Source: Methylibium petroleiphilum PM1
GTDB taxonomy: Bacteria > Pseudomonadota > Gammaproteobacteria > Burkholderiales > Burkholderiaceae_C
Direction: 5' to 3'
Length of the DNA stretch: 64,000 nucleotides
Assembly: GCF_000015725.1 (NCBI RefSeq)
Contig: NC_008825.1
Span: 3,906,001-3,970,000, forward strand
The position numbers and the translations under genes were made by a program. The notes beneath the pieces were generated by a model, which was not told the origin of the DNA, did not search any database, and worked only from the letters and a program-made list of their open reading frames with translations. How positions within the stretch are numbered: position 1 is the first letter of the stretch; every line of letters starts with the position of its first letter. Below, one piece after another: positions 1 through 8,523 of this stretch.

Positions 1-772
1 GGCGGAACATGCGCGAGGCGGTGGAGGCGCCGATCGCCTCGGCCGCGCGCACGTACTCGCGCACCGCGTGCTTCAGGAACTCGGCCCGCACCAGCCGGTA
101 GATGCCGGTCCAGCCGGTCAGCCCGAGGATCAGCACCACCGACAGCACGCCGCGGCCGGTGACCGCCGCGAAGGCGAACACCAGCAGGATGCCGGGGATG
201 GACGTGAAGACGTTGTAGACCCACTCCAGCAGGTCGCCGACCCGGCCGCCGAAGAAGCCACCGAGCGCACCGAGCACGGTGCCGATCAGCGTGGCCAGCA
301 GCGCCGCGGAGACGCCCACCAGGATGGAGACCTCGGCGCCCTTGATGGCCTTGGCCAGCACATCGCGGCCCAGGCGGTCGGCGCCGAAGGGCAGCGTCTC
401 GGCACGCGGCGTCGCGACGCTGCTGAACTGCTTGGCGCGCTCGGCCCATTCGGCGTAGCGCGGCGCCAGCGGATCGACGTCGGACAGGTCCAGCACCGGT
501 CCGCTGGGCACCGCGATCACCGTCTCGGCCACCTTCGGCGCCGGCCCCAGGAAGCCGGGCGGCGCGTTGGGTACGCCGACCTCGGCCTGCCACGCCGTCG
601 CGATCAGGCCCGCCCCGGCCAGCAGCACCATCAGCAGGAAGGCCGCGACCACCGCCAGCGAGACCATGCCGACGCGGTCGCCGCGCAGGCGCCGCCAGGC
701 TGCGGCCCACACGCCCTCGGAGCGCGCCGGGCCGGTGGCCGCGGTCACCGCGTCGATCGGCAGCGCGCTCAT
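1..772 (-). CDS. ABC transporter permease, peptide type (DppC/YejE family), 3' end outside window
   Basis: Inner-membrane permease of a peptide/nickel-type ABC importer. The gene starts at 772 and runs off the left edge, so about 257 residues are visible. A cytoplasmic N-terminus is followed by a first membrane segment near residues 38-58, a long periplasmic stretch of about 75 residues, and then the permease core. The core has the family signature FGADRLGRDVLAKAI just before the second membrane segment. The EAA loop (RAAEAIGAST) lies at the truncated end. The start codon overlaps the stop of the partner permease by 4 bases (ATGA), so the two are translationally coupled. The ATPase genes probably lie left of the window. 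The substrate cannot be named from sequence; oligopeptides are the usual cargo. Confidence 0.88.
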   Translation of the reverse strand, partial: MSALPIDAVTAATGPARSEGVWAAAWRRLRGDRVGMVSLAVVAAFLLMVLLAGAGLIATAWQAEVGVPNAPPGFLGPAPKVAETVIAVPSGPVLDLSDVDPLAPRYAEWAERAKQFSSVATPRAETLPFGADRLGRDVLAKAIKGAEVSILVGVSAALLATLIGTVLGALGGFFGGRVGDLLEWVYNVFTSIPGILLVFAFAAVTGRGVLSVVLILGLTGWTGIYRLVRAEFLKHAVREYVRAAEAIGASTASRMFR

Positions 773-1707
773 TTCAGCACCACCCGCGGGTCGGCCAGCT
801 TGTAGAGCACGTCGGTCGCCAGGTTGACCAGCATCGTGATGACCGCGATGTAGATCGTGACGGCCTGGATGACGGGATAGTCGCTGCGGTTCACCGCCAG
901 CAGCACCTCGCGTCCGAGGCCCGGGATGGAGAAGAAGGTCTCGATCAGGAAGGAGCCGACGAAGATGCCCGGCAGCGCCACTGCCACGTTGGTCAGGATC
1001 GGGATCAACGCGTTGCGCAGCACATGCTTGAGCAGGATGCGTGTCTCGGTGAGGCCCTTGGCGCGTGCCGTACGCACATAGTCCTGCCCGATCTCGTCGA
1101 GGAAGAAGCTGCGGTAGAGCCGCGTCTGCGGCGAGATGCCGACCATCACCGCCAGCAGCACCGGCAGCGGGGCGTAGACCGCGAGGTTGGTCCACACGCT
1201 GTCGCTCCAGCCCTGCACCGGGAACCAGCCGAGCCGGAACGCGAACACGTACTGGCCGACGATCACGTAGACCAGGAAGCTGATCGACAGCGCGATGGTG
1301 GTGATGACCATGATCGCGCGGTCGGTCAGCGAGCCGCGCACGTAGGCGACGGCCAGCGCGAACGGAATCGCCAGCAGCACGTCGAGCAGCAGGATCGGCG
1401 TCATCACCGTCAGCGTGGCCGGCAGGCGGCTCGCGAACAGCGAGCTGACCGCCTCGTTGGTGGCCCAGCTCTTGCCCCAATCGAAGGTGACGATCTGCTG
1501 CACGAAGATCCACAGCTGCTGCCACACCGGCTTGTTCAGGCCGAGCTGCTCGCGGATCGCGTCGACCTGCTCGGCACTGGCGTTCAGGCCGCCGAGGATC
1601 TCGGCCGGGTCGCCCCCGAAGGTCTTGAACAGGAAGAACACCAGCAGCACGACCCCGACCAATGTCGGGATCATTTGCCACAGGCGTCGGATCAGGTAGG
1701 CCGCCAT
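769..1707 (-). CDS. ABC transporter permease, peptide type (DppB/YejB family)
   Basis: First permease of the same importer, 312 residues. It begins MAAYLIRRLWQMIPTLVGVV, the usual N-terminal membrane helix of DppB/YejB proteins. The later RTARAKGLTETRILLKHVLR stretch is the EAA loop that contacts the ATPase. I chose the ATG at 1707, which has a CTGGAG ribosome site just upstream. An in-frame start at 1842 would add 45 low-complexity Arg/Ala residues in front of the first membrane helix. It is transcribed away from the solute-binding protein at 1878, and the 170-base gap between them must hold both promoters. Confidence 0.9.
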   Translation of the reverse strand: MAAYLIRRLWQMIPTLVGVVLLVFFLFKTFGGDPAEILGGLNASAEQVDAIREQLGLNKPVWQQLWIFVQQIVTFDWGKSWATNEAVSSLFASRLPATLTVMTPILLLDVLLAIPFALAVAYVRGSLTDRAIMVITTIALSISFLVYVIVGQYVFAFRLGWFPVQGWSDSVWTNLAVYAPLPVLLAVMVGISPQTRLYRSFFLDEIGQDYVRTARAKGLTETRILLKHVLRNALIPILTNVAVALPGIFVGSFLIETFFSIPGLGREVLLAVNRSDYPVIQAVTIYIAVITMLVNLATDVLYKLADPRVVLK

Positions 1708-1877
1708 CGCCGAAGCACTCCAGGAAACGGATCGCAGCGGCCGCGCTGCGCGGGCCCGCCGACGGGTGTGTGCAGGCGCGAGTCTAGAGCCTGATCGCGT
1801 CGCTCCCCCGATGCCGGGACAAGCCCGAGTGCGCGATAGCATGCAGCCACGTCGACCGGAAGCCGCCCGCCCCGCCC

Positions 1878-3680
1878 ATGAGCCTCTCCCGCCCCCTGCG
1901 CGCGCTGCTGCTCGCGGCGCTGGCCTGCTGCACGACAGCCGCCGCCCTCGCGGCCGAGACCAAGGTCCTGCGCTACGCCTTCCCGGTGGCCGAGACCGGC
2001 TTCGATCCGGTGCAGGTGAGCGACCTCTACTCGCGCATCATCACGGCCCACATCTTCGAGCCGCCGCTGGGCTACGACCACCTCGCACGGCCCTTCAAGC
2101 TGCGGCCCTCGACCGCCGCGGCGATGCCCGAGGTGTCGGACGATTTCCGCAGCTTCACCTTCCGCATCAGGCCGGGCATCTACTTCGCCGACGATCCGGC
2201 CTTCAAGGGCAAGCCGCGCGAGCTGACGGCACAGGACTACGTCTACGCGGTCAAGCGCGTCTTCGACCCCAAGCTCAAGAGTCCGGCCCAGCCCGGGCTC
2301 GAAGAAGAGAAGATCATCGGACTCGCCGAGTTGCGCGAGGCGGCACTGAAGGGCCAGCCGTTCGACTACGACCGCGAGGTCGAGGGCCTGAGGGCGCTGG
2401 ACCGCTACACCTTCCGCGTGCAGCTGCGAGAGCCGCGGCCACGGCACCTCTACGGCTGGGCCTCCGACGTGGTGGGCGCGGTGGCGCGCGAGGTGGTCGA
2501 GGCCTACGGTGACAAGATCATGGAGCACCCGGTCGGCACCGGGCCGTTCCGGCTCACCGAATGGCGGCGCAGCTCGCGCATGGCGCTCGAGCGCAACCCG
2601 CGCTATCGCGAGGTGGTCTACGACGCCCAGCCGAACGCAGACGATGCCGAGGGCCAGGCGCTGCTGCAGCGCTTCAAGGGCCGGCGCCTGCCGATGGTCG
2701 ACCGGGTCGAGATCGCCGTGATCGAGGAGTCGCAGCCGCGCTGGCTGGCCTTCCTGAACGGCGAGCAGGACGTGCTGGAGCGGCTGCCCAACGAGTTCGT
2801 CGACCAGGCCGTACCGGGCGGCACGCTGGCCCCCAACCTGGCCAAGCGCGGTCTGCAGATGTTCCGCGTGCCCGGTGCCGACGTGACGCTGACCGTCTTC
2901 AACATGGAGGACCCGCTGGTCGGCGGCTACACGCCGGAGAAGGTGGCGCTGCGCCGCGCGATGGCGCTCGGCACCGACATCGGCCGCGAGATCCAGCTGG
3001 TGCGGCGCGGCCAGGCGATCCCGGCGCAATCGATCATGCCGCCGCTGACCAGCGGCTACCGGAGCGACCTGCGCACCGAGATGAGCGCCTTCGACCTGCC
3101 GCGCGCGAAGGCGCTGCTCGATCTCTACGGCTACATCGACCGCAACGGCGACGGCTGGCGCGAGCAGCCCGACGGCCAGCCGCTGGTGCTTGAGATGAAG
3201 ACGCAGTCGGACCAGGCCTCGCGTCAGCTCGACGAGCTGTGGAAGAAGAACATGGACGCGCTGGGGCTGCGCGCCGTGCTCAAGACAGCGCAGTGGCCCG
3301 AGAACCTGAAGTCGGCGCGGTCGGGGCGCTTCATGCTGTGGCGCGTGGGCTCCAGCGCGGGCTCACCTGATGGCCAGGGCTCGCTGGAGCGCGCCTACGG
3401 AGCGTCGGTCGGCAAGGGCAATCTCGCGCGCTTCGCGCTGCCGGCCTTCGACCGCGTCTACGAGCAGCTCAATGCGCTGCCCGACGGGCCCGAGCGCCAG
3501 GCCCTGTTCGACCAGGCGACCAAGCTGCTGGTGGCGTATGCGCCCTATCGCGTGCATGTGCACCGCATCCTCACCGACCTCGCCTATCCGTGGGTGGTCG
3601 GCTACCGGCGTGCGCCGTTCTGGCTCGACTGGTGGCAATACGTGGACATCGATCCGGCACGGCGCCCCGCCGCGCCTTGA
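1878..3680 (+). CDS. ABC transporter solute-binding protein, family 5
   Basis: Periplasmic binding protein of the peptide importer, 600 residues. It has a clear signal peptide (residues 1 to about 25, ending ALAAE). A family 5 extracellular solute-binding fold follows, with the typical HIFEPPLGYD segment near residue 65 and the GTGPFRLTEW signature near residue 220. Binding proteins of this family capture peptides, opines or metal chelates. It is divergent from the two permease genes, so the importer is one divergent cluster. No membrane anchor or lipobox is seen. The subfamily resembles proteins often labelled bicyclomycin- or peptide-binding, but that is a weak guide to substrate. Confidence 0.88.
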   Translation: MSLSRPLRALLLAALACCTTAAALAAETKVLRYAFPVAETGFDPVQVSDLYSRIITAHIFEPPLGYDHLARPFKLRPSTAAAMPEVSDDFRSFTFRIRPGIYFADDPAFKGKPRELTAQDYVYAVKRVFDPKLKSPAQPGLEEEKIIGLAELREAALKGQPFDYDREVEGLRALDRYTFRVQLREPRPRHLYGWASDVVGAVAREVVEAYGDKIMEHPVGTGPFRLTEWRRSSRMALERNPRYREVVYDAQPNADDAEGQALLQRFKGRRLPMVDRVEIAVIEESQPRWLAFLNGEQDVLERLPNEFVDQAVPGGTLAPNLAKRGLQMFRVPGADVTLTVFNMEDPLVGGYTPEKVALRRAMALGTDIGREIQLVRRGQAIPAQSIMPPLTSGYRSDLRTEMSAFDLPRAKALLDLYGYIDRNGDGWREQPDGQPLVLEMKTQSDQASRQLDELWKKNMDALGLRAVLKTAQWPENLKSARSGRFMLWRVGSSAGSPDGQGSLERAYGASVGKGNLARFALPAFDRVYEQLNALPDGPERQALFDQATKLLVAYAPYRVHVHRILTDLAYPWVVGYRRAPFWLDWWQYVDIDPARRPAAP

Positions 3681-3722
3681 CGGCGGGCTGCGTGACTTGT
3701 TCACGCGCACCCGACTCAAGTC

Positions 3723-3783
3723 CTCGAAAGCGTCTTTCGAGCCCCCTGAACCACGGGGGGCCTCACCCGCGAAGGGGGGGCTG
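3723..3783. repeat. Palindromic intergenic sequence, candidate dispersed repeat
   Basis: An exact 8-base stem (CTCGAAAG, loop CGT, CTTTCGAG) lies at 3723-3741. It is followed directly by a C-run/G-run palindrome (CCCCCTGAACCACGGGGGG, 3742-3760) and a second G-run ending at 3783. It lies downstream of the solute-binding gene and could end its transcript, but there is no T-run. The make-up, with a short perfect hairpin and then C/G tracts, resembles dispersed intergenic repeats of Burkholderiales. No second copy is present in this window. Confidence 0.45.
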
Positions 3784-3844
3784 CCGCCACCGCCCCGGCC
3801 GGACAAACTCTTGCTCAACGACTCCACGGCAAGAGATGCACTCC

Positions 3845-4105
3845 ATGAACAAGGCCCTTCAGACCCTGATCGTCACGGCAAGCCTGCTGGTGGCTGGCAC
3901 GGCCAGCGCCGCCACCGAGGCCATCAACGCCGGCGTCGCCACGCAGACGACCCACGCCGATGCGACGCAGGCGCTGTCCGCTCGCTCCACGGTGCAGGAG
4001 TCGGCCGACGTGACCGCGCTGCCGGAGCCGAGCACCTACATGCAGCTGCTCGCCGCCTTCCTGGTGATGGGTTTCGTGGTCAGCCGCCGCACCCGCCGCA
4101 ACTGA
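3845..4105 (+). CDS. Small PEP-CTERM sorting-signal protein
   Basis: A secreted protein of 86 residues. Residues 1-22 form a signal peptide ending ASAA. A short Thr/Ala-rich middle follows, and then a C-terminal PEP-CTERM tail: LPEPSTY, a hydrophobic helix and a basic end (SRRTRRN). In known systems this tail is recognised by exosortase (EpsH/XrtA type), which cleaves and exports the protein to the cell surface or biofilm matrix. The body is only about 35 residues and shows no other domain. No exosortase gene is in the window. An in-frame ATG at 3836 is possible. A hairpin terminator follows at 4125. Confidence 0.75.
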   Translation: MNKALQTLIVTASLLVAGTASAATEAINAGVATQTTHADATQALSARSTVQESADVTALPEPSTYMQLLAAFLVMGFVVSRRTRRN

Positions 4106-4124
4106 ACGCCGCTCGTATCGCAGC

Positions 4125-4146
4125 AGGGCCCGCTTCGGCGGGCCTT
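4125..4146 (+). terminator. Hairpin terminator after the PEP-CTERM gene
   Basis: Stem GGCCCGC, loop TTCG, stem GCGGGCC, flanked by further A-T and G-T pairs. The T-tract is short and broken (TTGTCATTT). It lies 20 bases after the PEP-CTERM stop and also sits between convergent genes. Confidence 0.65.
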
Positions 4147-4177
4147 GTCATTTGCACATCCCCGAGCGATGCAACGC

Positions 4178-4684
4178 TCAGAGCGGCAGTTCGCTGAAAT
4201 AGCGCCCGCCATGGAAGATCAAGGGTGTCGCGCCGACGGTCACGCTGCAGCGCTCGACCTCGCCGACGAAGATGACGTGGTCGCCTTCCTCATACTGGCT
4301 GCGGTTGAAGCACTCGAACACCGCGGCTGCGCCGTCGATCAGCGGCGCACCGCTACCGCCTTCGCGCCAGGCCACCCCGGCAAAGCGGTCGGCGGTCTTG
4401 CTCGCGAAGCGCTCGGCCAGTTCACGCTGGTCGGCCGCCAGGATGTTGATCGCGTAGTGCGAGCCGCGTGCGAAGGCCGGCATGGTGCCGGCGCTTCGCC
4501 CCAGGCTCCACAGCACCAGCGGCGGCGCCAGCGACACCGAATTGAAGGAGTTGGCCGTCAGGCCCACGCGCTGCCCCTCGGCGGTGCGTGCCGTCACGAT
4601 GGTCACGCCGGTCGCGAACATGCCCAGCGCGGCGCGGAAATGCGCCGCCGTGAAGCTCGGCGCCTGGGCGCGCGGCGTGCTCAT
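4178..4684 (-). CDS. Flavin reductase-like FMN-binding protein
   Basis: 168 residues with the FMN-binding split-barrel fold of HpaC-type flavin reductases. Typical segments are RAALGMFATGVTIVTA at the N-terminus and LTANSFNSVSLAPPLVLW near residues 43-60, which line the flavin site. Such enzymes use NAD(P)H to reduce FMN or FAD for a partner monooxygenase, or act alone as FMN-dependent reductases. The start overlaps the stop of the MaoC-like gene by 4 bases, so the two are co-translated. No monooxygenase gene is adjacent, so the partner is unknown. Confidence 0.85.
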   Translation of the reverse strand: MSTPRAQAPSFTAAHFRAALGMFATGVTIVTARTAEGQRVGLTANSFNSVSLAPPLVLWSLGRSAGTMPAFARGSHYAINILAADQRELAERFASKTADRFAGVAWREGGSGAPLIDGAAAVFECFNRSQYEEGDHVIFVGEVERCSVTVGATPLIFHGGRYFSELPL

Positions 4685-5148
4685 GGCGCCGGGACGTCGC
4701 GGCGGCGGAACATGTTCCAGCCCTCCATCACCAGCACCACCTCGTCACGCTGGTTCAGCGCTTCCCAGCGAGTGCGCACCAGGCCGATGTGCGGCTTGCT
4801 CGTCATGGGGCGGGCGTCGGTCACCGTCATCCGCACGTGCAGCGTGTCGCCCACCAGCACCGGCTTCTGCCACTTCAGCTGCTCGAGTCCGGGCGAGCCG
4901 AGACTGGACGAATCGAGCAGGTATTCATCGCACATCATGCGCATCACCAGCGCGCAGGTGTGCCAGCCACTGGCCGCCAGGCCGCCGAACAGCGACTGCC
5001 GGCCGGCTTCCTCGTCGAGATGAAAGGGTTGCGGATCGAACTCGCTGGCGAAGCGCACGATCTCGTCGCGGCCGAGCGTGTGGGCGCCGAACTCGCGCAC
5101 GCTGCCGACGCCGAAGTCTTCCCAGAAATAGCGCGGTTGAGAGGTCAT
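4681..5148 (-). CDS. MaoC-like hot-dog dehydratase
   Basis: 155 residues with a MaoC/hot-dog fold. The hydratase-2 type segment (FDPQPFHLDEE, residues 38-48) holds the Asp and His that act on the thioester in (R)-specific enoyl-CoA hydratases. Proteins of this class hydrate enoyl-CoA or act on related acyl thioesters. It is coupled to the flavin reductase gene and divergent from a TetR regulator at 5314, which is the likely local regulator. The substrate is not evident. Confidence 0.85.
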   Translation of the reverse strand: MTSQPRYFWEDFGVGSVREFGAHTLGRDEIVRFASEFDPQPFHLDEEAGRQSLFGGLAASGWHTCALVMRMMCDEYLLDSSSLGSPGLEQLKWQKPVLVGDTLHVRMTVTDARPMTSKPHIGLVRTRWEALNQRDEVVLVMEGWNMFRRRDVPAP

Positions 5149-5313
5149 GGTCCAGTTCGCACGGGGATCCGGTCAGGGTCGAGGAGGGGGTGTACCCCGA
5201 GAGTGTCTCAGAGCCTCACGGCGACCGCGCCGGCGCGCGCGGCGCAAGGCGACTCGCGAGTAGCGCCGCGACCCGCCAGTACAGCGCGGCAGGCGCACTC
5301 CTACAATTCCGGG

Positions 5314-5928
5314 ATGGCGAAAACCTCCTTCCGTGAACAGATGCTGCGCGCGCGCGAGGACGCGATCGTGTCCTCGGTCAACCGCCTGCTGGCGGAAAAG
5401 GGCTTCGAGGCGATGACGGTGGACGAGGTGGCGGCCGACGTGGGGATCGCCAAGGCCAGCCTCTACAAGCACTTCACGTCCAAGGAAGAGCTGGCGGCGG
5501 CCGCGATGGTTCGCGTCTTGGAGCGGGCGCTCGCTTTCACGGAGATCCTGGCAACCGATGATCAACTGCGGCCGATCGCACGGCTCGAAGCCGTTGCGCG
5601 CTGGACCCTCGAGGTCCAGCTGGCGGGCGAGATGCCGTCGCTCCCGGCGCAGAACTCGACCTTGCGCAATGCGCTGATGGCGAACCGCGGCTACCTCGAT
5701 CGGCTGTTCGAGGTCAGTGACCGGCTGGGCGCCTGGATCACCGCTGCGCAGGCCGATGGCGAGATCGACCGCCAACTACCGGCCGAGGTGGTGCTCTACA
5801 CGCTGTTCGCGCGCGCCTGCGATCCGGTCCTCGGCCTGCTGAAGGCCGGCGGCCAGCACAGCGACGCGCAGATCATCGAGTGGCTGCTGCGCACCTGCTT
5901 CCGCGGCCTGGTCGGCGCGCGGGCCTGA
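5314..5928 (+). CDS. TetR family transcriptional regulator
   Basis: 204 residues. The N-terminal helix-turn-helix reads MTVDEVAADVGIAKASLYKHF (about residues 27-47), the standard TetR form. The C-terminal all-helical domain would bind an unidentified ligand. I chose the ATG at 5314 because the fold begins right there (AKTSFREQMLRAREDAI). It is divergent from the MaoC/flavin-reductase pair across 165 bases, the usual arrangement for a TetR repressor of its neighbours. Confidence 0.88.
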   Translation: MAKTSFREQMLRAREDAIVSSVNRLLAEKGFEAMTVDEVAADVGIAKASLYKHFTSKEELAAAAMVRVLERALAFTEILATDDQLRPIARLEAVARWTLEVQLAGEMPSLPAQNSTLRNALMANRGYLDRLFEVSDRLGAWITAAQADGEIDRQLPAEVVLYTLFARACDPVLGLLKAGGQHSDAQIIEWLLRTCFRGLVGARA

Positions 5929-5938
5929 ACGGCCGCAT

Positions 5939-6361
5939 TCAGCGGATCAGCAGCGCCGGGGTCCGGCAGGATGCCAGCACCTTGGTGGTGATCGAGCCCA
6001 TCACCATGCCGGTCAGCGCGCCGTGGCCGTGGGAGCCGAGCATCAGCAGGTCGAACTTGCCGGCTTCGGCGGTCTTGCCGATGACCTCGGCCGCGTGGCC
6101 GGTCTTGCGCACGAACGTGGCGTTCACGCCCTGCTTGGCGAAGAACGCGCGGATCGGCTTGAACACCTTCTCCGCCTCGTCCTCGTAGTAGGACTGGATC
6201 GTGTCCCGGTCGAGCGCCGCTGCCGCGCGTGGCGGTACCGGCGCGCTGACGGTGAGCACGGTGATGTCGTGCCCGGCGACCAGCCATTCGGCATGCGCCG
6301 TCAGGTAGCCGAGCATGCGCTTCGTGTAGCTGCTGCCATCGACGGCGGCCAGGATCTTCAT
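5939..6361 (-). CDS. Universal stress protein, UspA family
   Basis: 140 residues, a single Usp domain. It opens MKILAAVDGSSYTKRML, the conserved first strand and nucleotide-contacting Asp. Near residue 110 it has the ATP-binding loop GSHGHGALTGMVMGSIT (G-2x-G-9x-G-S/T form), so it is probably an ATP-binding type. The start has a GAGGAGCGA-like ribosome site. It stands alone, convergent with the TetR gene. Its physiological trigger is unknown. Confidence 0.92.
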   Translation of the reverse strand: MKILAAVDGSSYTKRMLGYLTAHAEWLVAGHDITVLTVSAPVPPRAAAALDRDTIQSYYEDEAEKVFKPIRAFFAKQGVNATFVRKTGHAAEVIGKTAEAGKFDLLMLGSHGHGALTGMVMGSITTKVLASCRTPALLIR

Positions 6362-6413
6362 CGTTCGCTCCTCGTGCAGGATGGAGCTGTCAGTGTGCCG
6401 CAAGCCACGGCGC

Positions 6414-7193
6414 TCAGACGTTGATGCACAGCAAACCGTCGTGACCCGCAGCCTCGCCCTTGCGGGCATGGCCGCGCGCATTGCTGACCACACGGGTGCG
6501 GGCCCGCGGCATGCCGGGCGGGTGTTCCACGCTGTAGTCGTGGCGGCAGTGCAGGTGACCGTGCAGCCACAGGTCGGCGAACGGCAGCAGTTCGTCGTCG
6601 GCGTTGCAGAAGCTCGCCGACCCGGGCTGCTCGCCATAGCGCGGGTCAACGCTGCGCAGACTCGGCCCGTAATGGGTGATCACGACGGTGGCGTCGGCAT
6701 CGGTCGGCTCCGCCAGCGCCTGCGCCAGCCAGGCGCGACAGGCCAGTGCCTCGTCGCGCACCGCGGCCGCGTCGAACAGCCGGCCGTCGCAGCGGGCCCG
6801 CATGACATGCATGAAGTAGCCGGCTGCCCGCATCGCCCGCTCGCGACCCGCGGCACCGAACAGGTCGAAGTCGCACCAGCGGGTCGTCGCCACGAATCGG
6901 ATGCGACGACCTGCCTTGTCGGTGCGGAGGTGCTGCTCGCGCTCCAGCAGCGTGATGCCGAGCGAAGCGCAGCGCTCGCGCAGCGCCGGCCAGGCACTGC
7001 GCAGCTCGCGCCGGTCGAACTCGTGGTTCCCGGCGACAAACAGCACCGGTACCGGCCAGCGCGCGAAGCGCTCCAGCCCGTCCCAGCGGCTGTCGATATC
7101 GCCCGCCAGCACCAGCAGTTCGGCATCCCCGGACGGTTCGGGCGTGTAGGCCTCGGTCTCGAGATGCAGATCCGACAGCAGTTGCAGTCGCAC
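6414..7193 (-). CDS. Calcineurin-like metallophosphoesterase
   Basis: 259 residues. It carries all metal-binding motifs of the family in order: SDLHLE at residue 7, GDID near 31, GNHEFD near 55, a THYGPS His near 187 and GHLHCRHD near 225. This indicates a two-metal phosphatase or phosphodiesterase, probably cytoplasmic since no signal peptide is seen. It resembles the many Burkholderiales metallophosphoesterases of unknown substrate. It follows the SEC-C gene on the same strand with a gap of about 50 bases. Confidence 0.9.
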   Translation of the reverse strand: MRLQLLSDLHLETEAYTPEPSGDAELLVLAGDIDSRWDGLERFARWPVPVLFVAGNHEFDRRELRSAWPALRERCASLGITLLEREQHLRTDKAGRRIRFVATTRWCDFDLFGAAGRERAMRAAGYFMHVMRARCDGRLFDAAAVRDEALACRAWLAQALAEPTDADATVVITHYGPSLRSVDPRYGEQPGSASFCNADDELLPFADLWLHGHLHCRHDYSVEHPPGMPRARTRVVSNARGHARKGEAAGHDGLLCINV

Positions 7194-7243
7194 GGGCCGG
7201 GCCCTTCAACGCGCCCGGCCGCGGCCAGGATGCCGCCGCCGGC

Positions 7244-8008
7244 TCAGGCGTCGCGGCCGTGGCACTGCTTGAACTTCCTGCCGCTGCCGCAGGGGCAAGG
7301 GTCGTTGCGGCCGACCTTGGGGCCGGCTCGCCGCACGGTCTCGACCTTGAGTCGCTCGCCACGGGCCAGATCGGCCAGCGCCACCACGTTGGACACCAGA
7401 TCCTCGATCGCCTCGTCCATGCCGCGCAGCGGGTGCTCGTCGTCGAGCGCCTTCTTGAATGCCGCGTCGTCGCCGGTCTGCTCGGGCAAGTGGCGGCGCA
7501 CGCAGGCGAGCAGGTCCGGCAGGTCGGCGTGCTTGAGCGATTCGAGCGCGTCGAACTGGTTCAGCGCGTGCTCGAAGCCGATCGCCCACGGCGCAAAGGC
7601 GGGCCCGATGGCCGCGGCGCCCTCGAGCGGGTGGCCCTGCTCATCGTCGGGCTGCATCACCAGCGGGTCGAACCACGCGTCTTCGCGCAACTGTCGCTCC
7701 AGCACCGCGTAATGGCGCATCACCAGCGCGAGCAGGCGTTCGTGCTTCGCGGCATGCCAGCCGGCGGTGTCCGGCGTGAGCTCGACGCCGGCGTCGGGCT
7801 GGTCGGGATCACCGAAGTTCCAGTCGAACACCGGCGGCAGCCAGCGCGCCGGGTCGATCAGTTCGGGCTGGGCGATCACGCCGCACAGGTAGCCGTCGAG
7901 CATCACGGCGTCCAGCGGTTCGAGCGGTTCGGGGATCGCGGCCAGCAGATCGTCGAGCTCGGTGATCTCCGGGTCGGTCAGGGGCGCGGAATGGGCGGAG
8001 GCAGACAT
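7244..8008 (-). CDS. UPF0149/YecA family protein with C-terminal SEC-C zinc motif
   Basis: 254 residues. The N-terminal two thirds match the UPF0149 (YgfB/YecA) helical domain, including an LDGYLCGV segment near residue 40. The protein ends in a SEC-C motif, [19 protein letters not shown], with the CxC...CH zinc ligands also found in SecA. Proteins like this may bind the ribosome or Sec machinery, but the role is unproven. I chose the ATG at 8008, which has AGGA 11 bases upstream; another ATG at 8017 has its ribosome site too close. Confidence 0.85.
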   Translation of the reverse strand: MSASAHSAPLTDPEITELDDLLAAIPEPLEPLDAVMLDGYLCGVIAQPELIDPARWLPPVFDWNFGDPDQPDAGVELTPDTAGWHAAKHERLLALVMRHYAVLERQLREDAWFDPLVMQPDDEQGHPLEGAAAIGPAFAPWAIGFEHALNQFDALESLKHADLPDLLACVRRHLPEQTGDDAAFKKALDDEHPLRGMDEAIEDLVSNVVALADLARGERLKVETVRRAGPKVGRNDPCPCGSGRKFKQCHGRDA

Positions 8009-8091
8009 GGCGTCCATTGTCCTATGCCGGCCGGATGCCACGCTTTTTCGCGGTGCGTCGGCGGAGACGACCTTGTCGAGCACACGGACTA

Positions 8092-8108
8092 AGGGTTTTC
8101 CCTAGAAT
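8092..8108 (+). promoter_or_regulatory. Palindromic promoter motif, copy 1
   Basis: AGGGTTTTCCCT (8092-8103) is an AGGG/CCCT inverted repeat overlapping a -10-like TAGAAT (8103-8108). It lies 59 bases before the start of the 84-residue ORF. A matching copy stands at 8461 before the next small ORF at almost the same distance. Confidence 0.5.
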
Positions 8109-8150
8109 TGTGTCATTGGCTTCGGCCGAACGAACAGAAAGGTTCATCTC

Positions 8151-8405
8151 ATGAGCACCATCAGCATTCAGGCCGTGGCCCCTCGCAAGGCCCCCCGTGG
8201 CGCCGAACCCCTGGCCCGCGCGGTCGCAGCCGCTTGGCAATGGGCCGCCGGTCGCTTGGCGAAGCGCCGGCAAGCTCACGATCCCCGGCAAGACCTGCCG
8301 CAACTGTGGGCGCTCGCTGACAAATACCAGAGCATCGATCCCGGCCTGGCCGCCGACCTGCGCGGCGCCGCGCGGCGCTGGGAACGCGAGACGCAGCGCT
8401 CCTGA
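8151..8405 (+). CDS. Small conserved-type hypothetical protein (84 aa)
   Basis: 84 residues, basic and Ala/Arg-rich, with no signal peptide or membrane helix. The C-terminal half (LWALADKYQSIDPGLAADLR) looks like a short amphipathic-helix domain seen in small Burkholderiales hypotheticals. I cannot assign a function. Support for it being real comes from a GAAAGG ribosome site, a promoter-like palindrome 59 bases upstream and a strong hairpin right after the stop. It shares this architecture with the next small ORF. Confidence 0.65.
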   Translation: MSTISIQAVAPRKAPRGAEPLARAVAAAWQWAAGRLAKRRQAHDPRQDLPQLWALADKYQSIDPGLAADLRGAARRWERETQRS

Positions 8406-8412
8406 GCGCCGC

Positions 8413-8438
8413 CATGCGGGCGACCGCTCGCCCGCATG
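8413..8438 (+). terminator. Hairpin after the 84-residue ORF
   Basis: An 11-base perfect stem (CATGCGGGCGA, loop CCGC, TCGCCCGCATG) starts 7 bases after the stop. There is no T-run, so it may be a weak terminator or an RNA-stabilising end. Confidence 0.5.
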
Positions 8439-8460
8439 CCGCAATGGCATTCGTAAATCG

Positions 8461-8478
8461 AGGGTTAACCCTTAATAT
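8461..8478 (+). promoter_or_regulatory. Palindromic promoter motif, copy 2
   Basis: AGGGTTAACCCT (8461-8472) is a perfect palindrome abutting a -10-like TAATAT (8473-8478), 63 bases before the GTG start at 8524. It corresponds in sequence and position to the motif at 8092. Confidence 0.5.
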
Positions 8479-8523
8479 CTACAGCATCGGCGGCGCAGTC
8501 CGTCATTCACCTCGAGGATTCTC

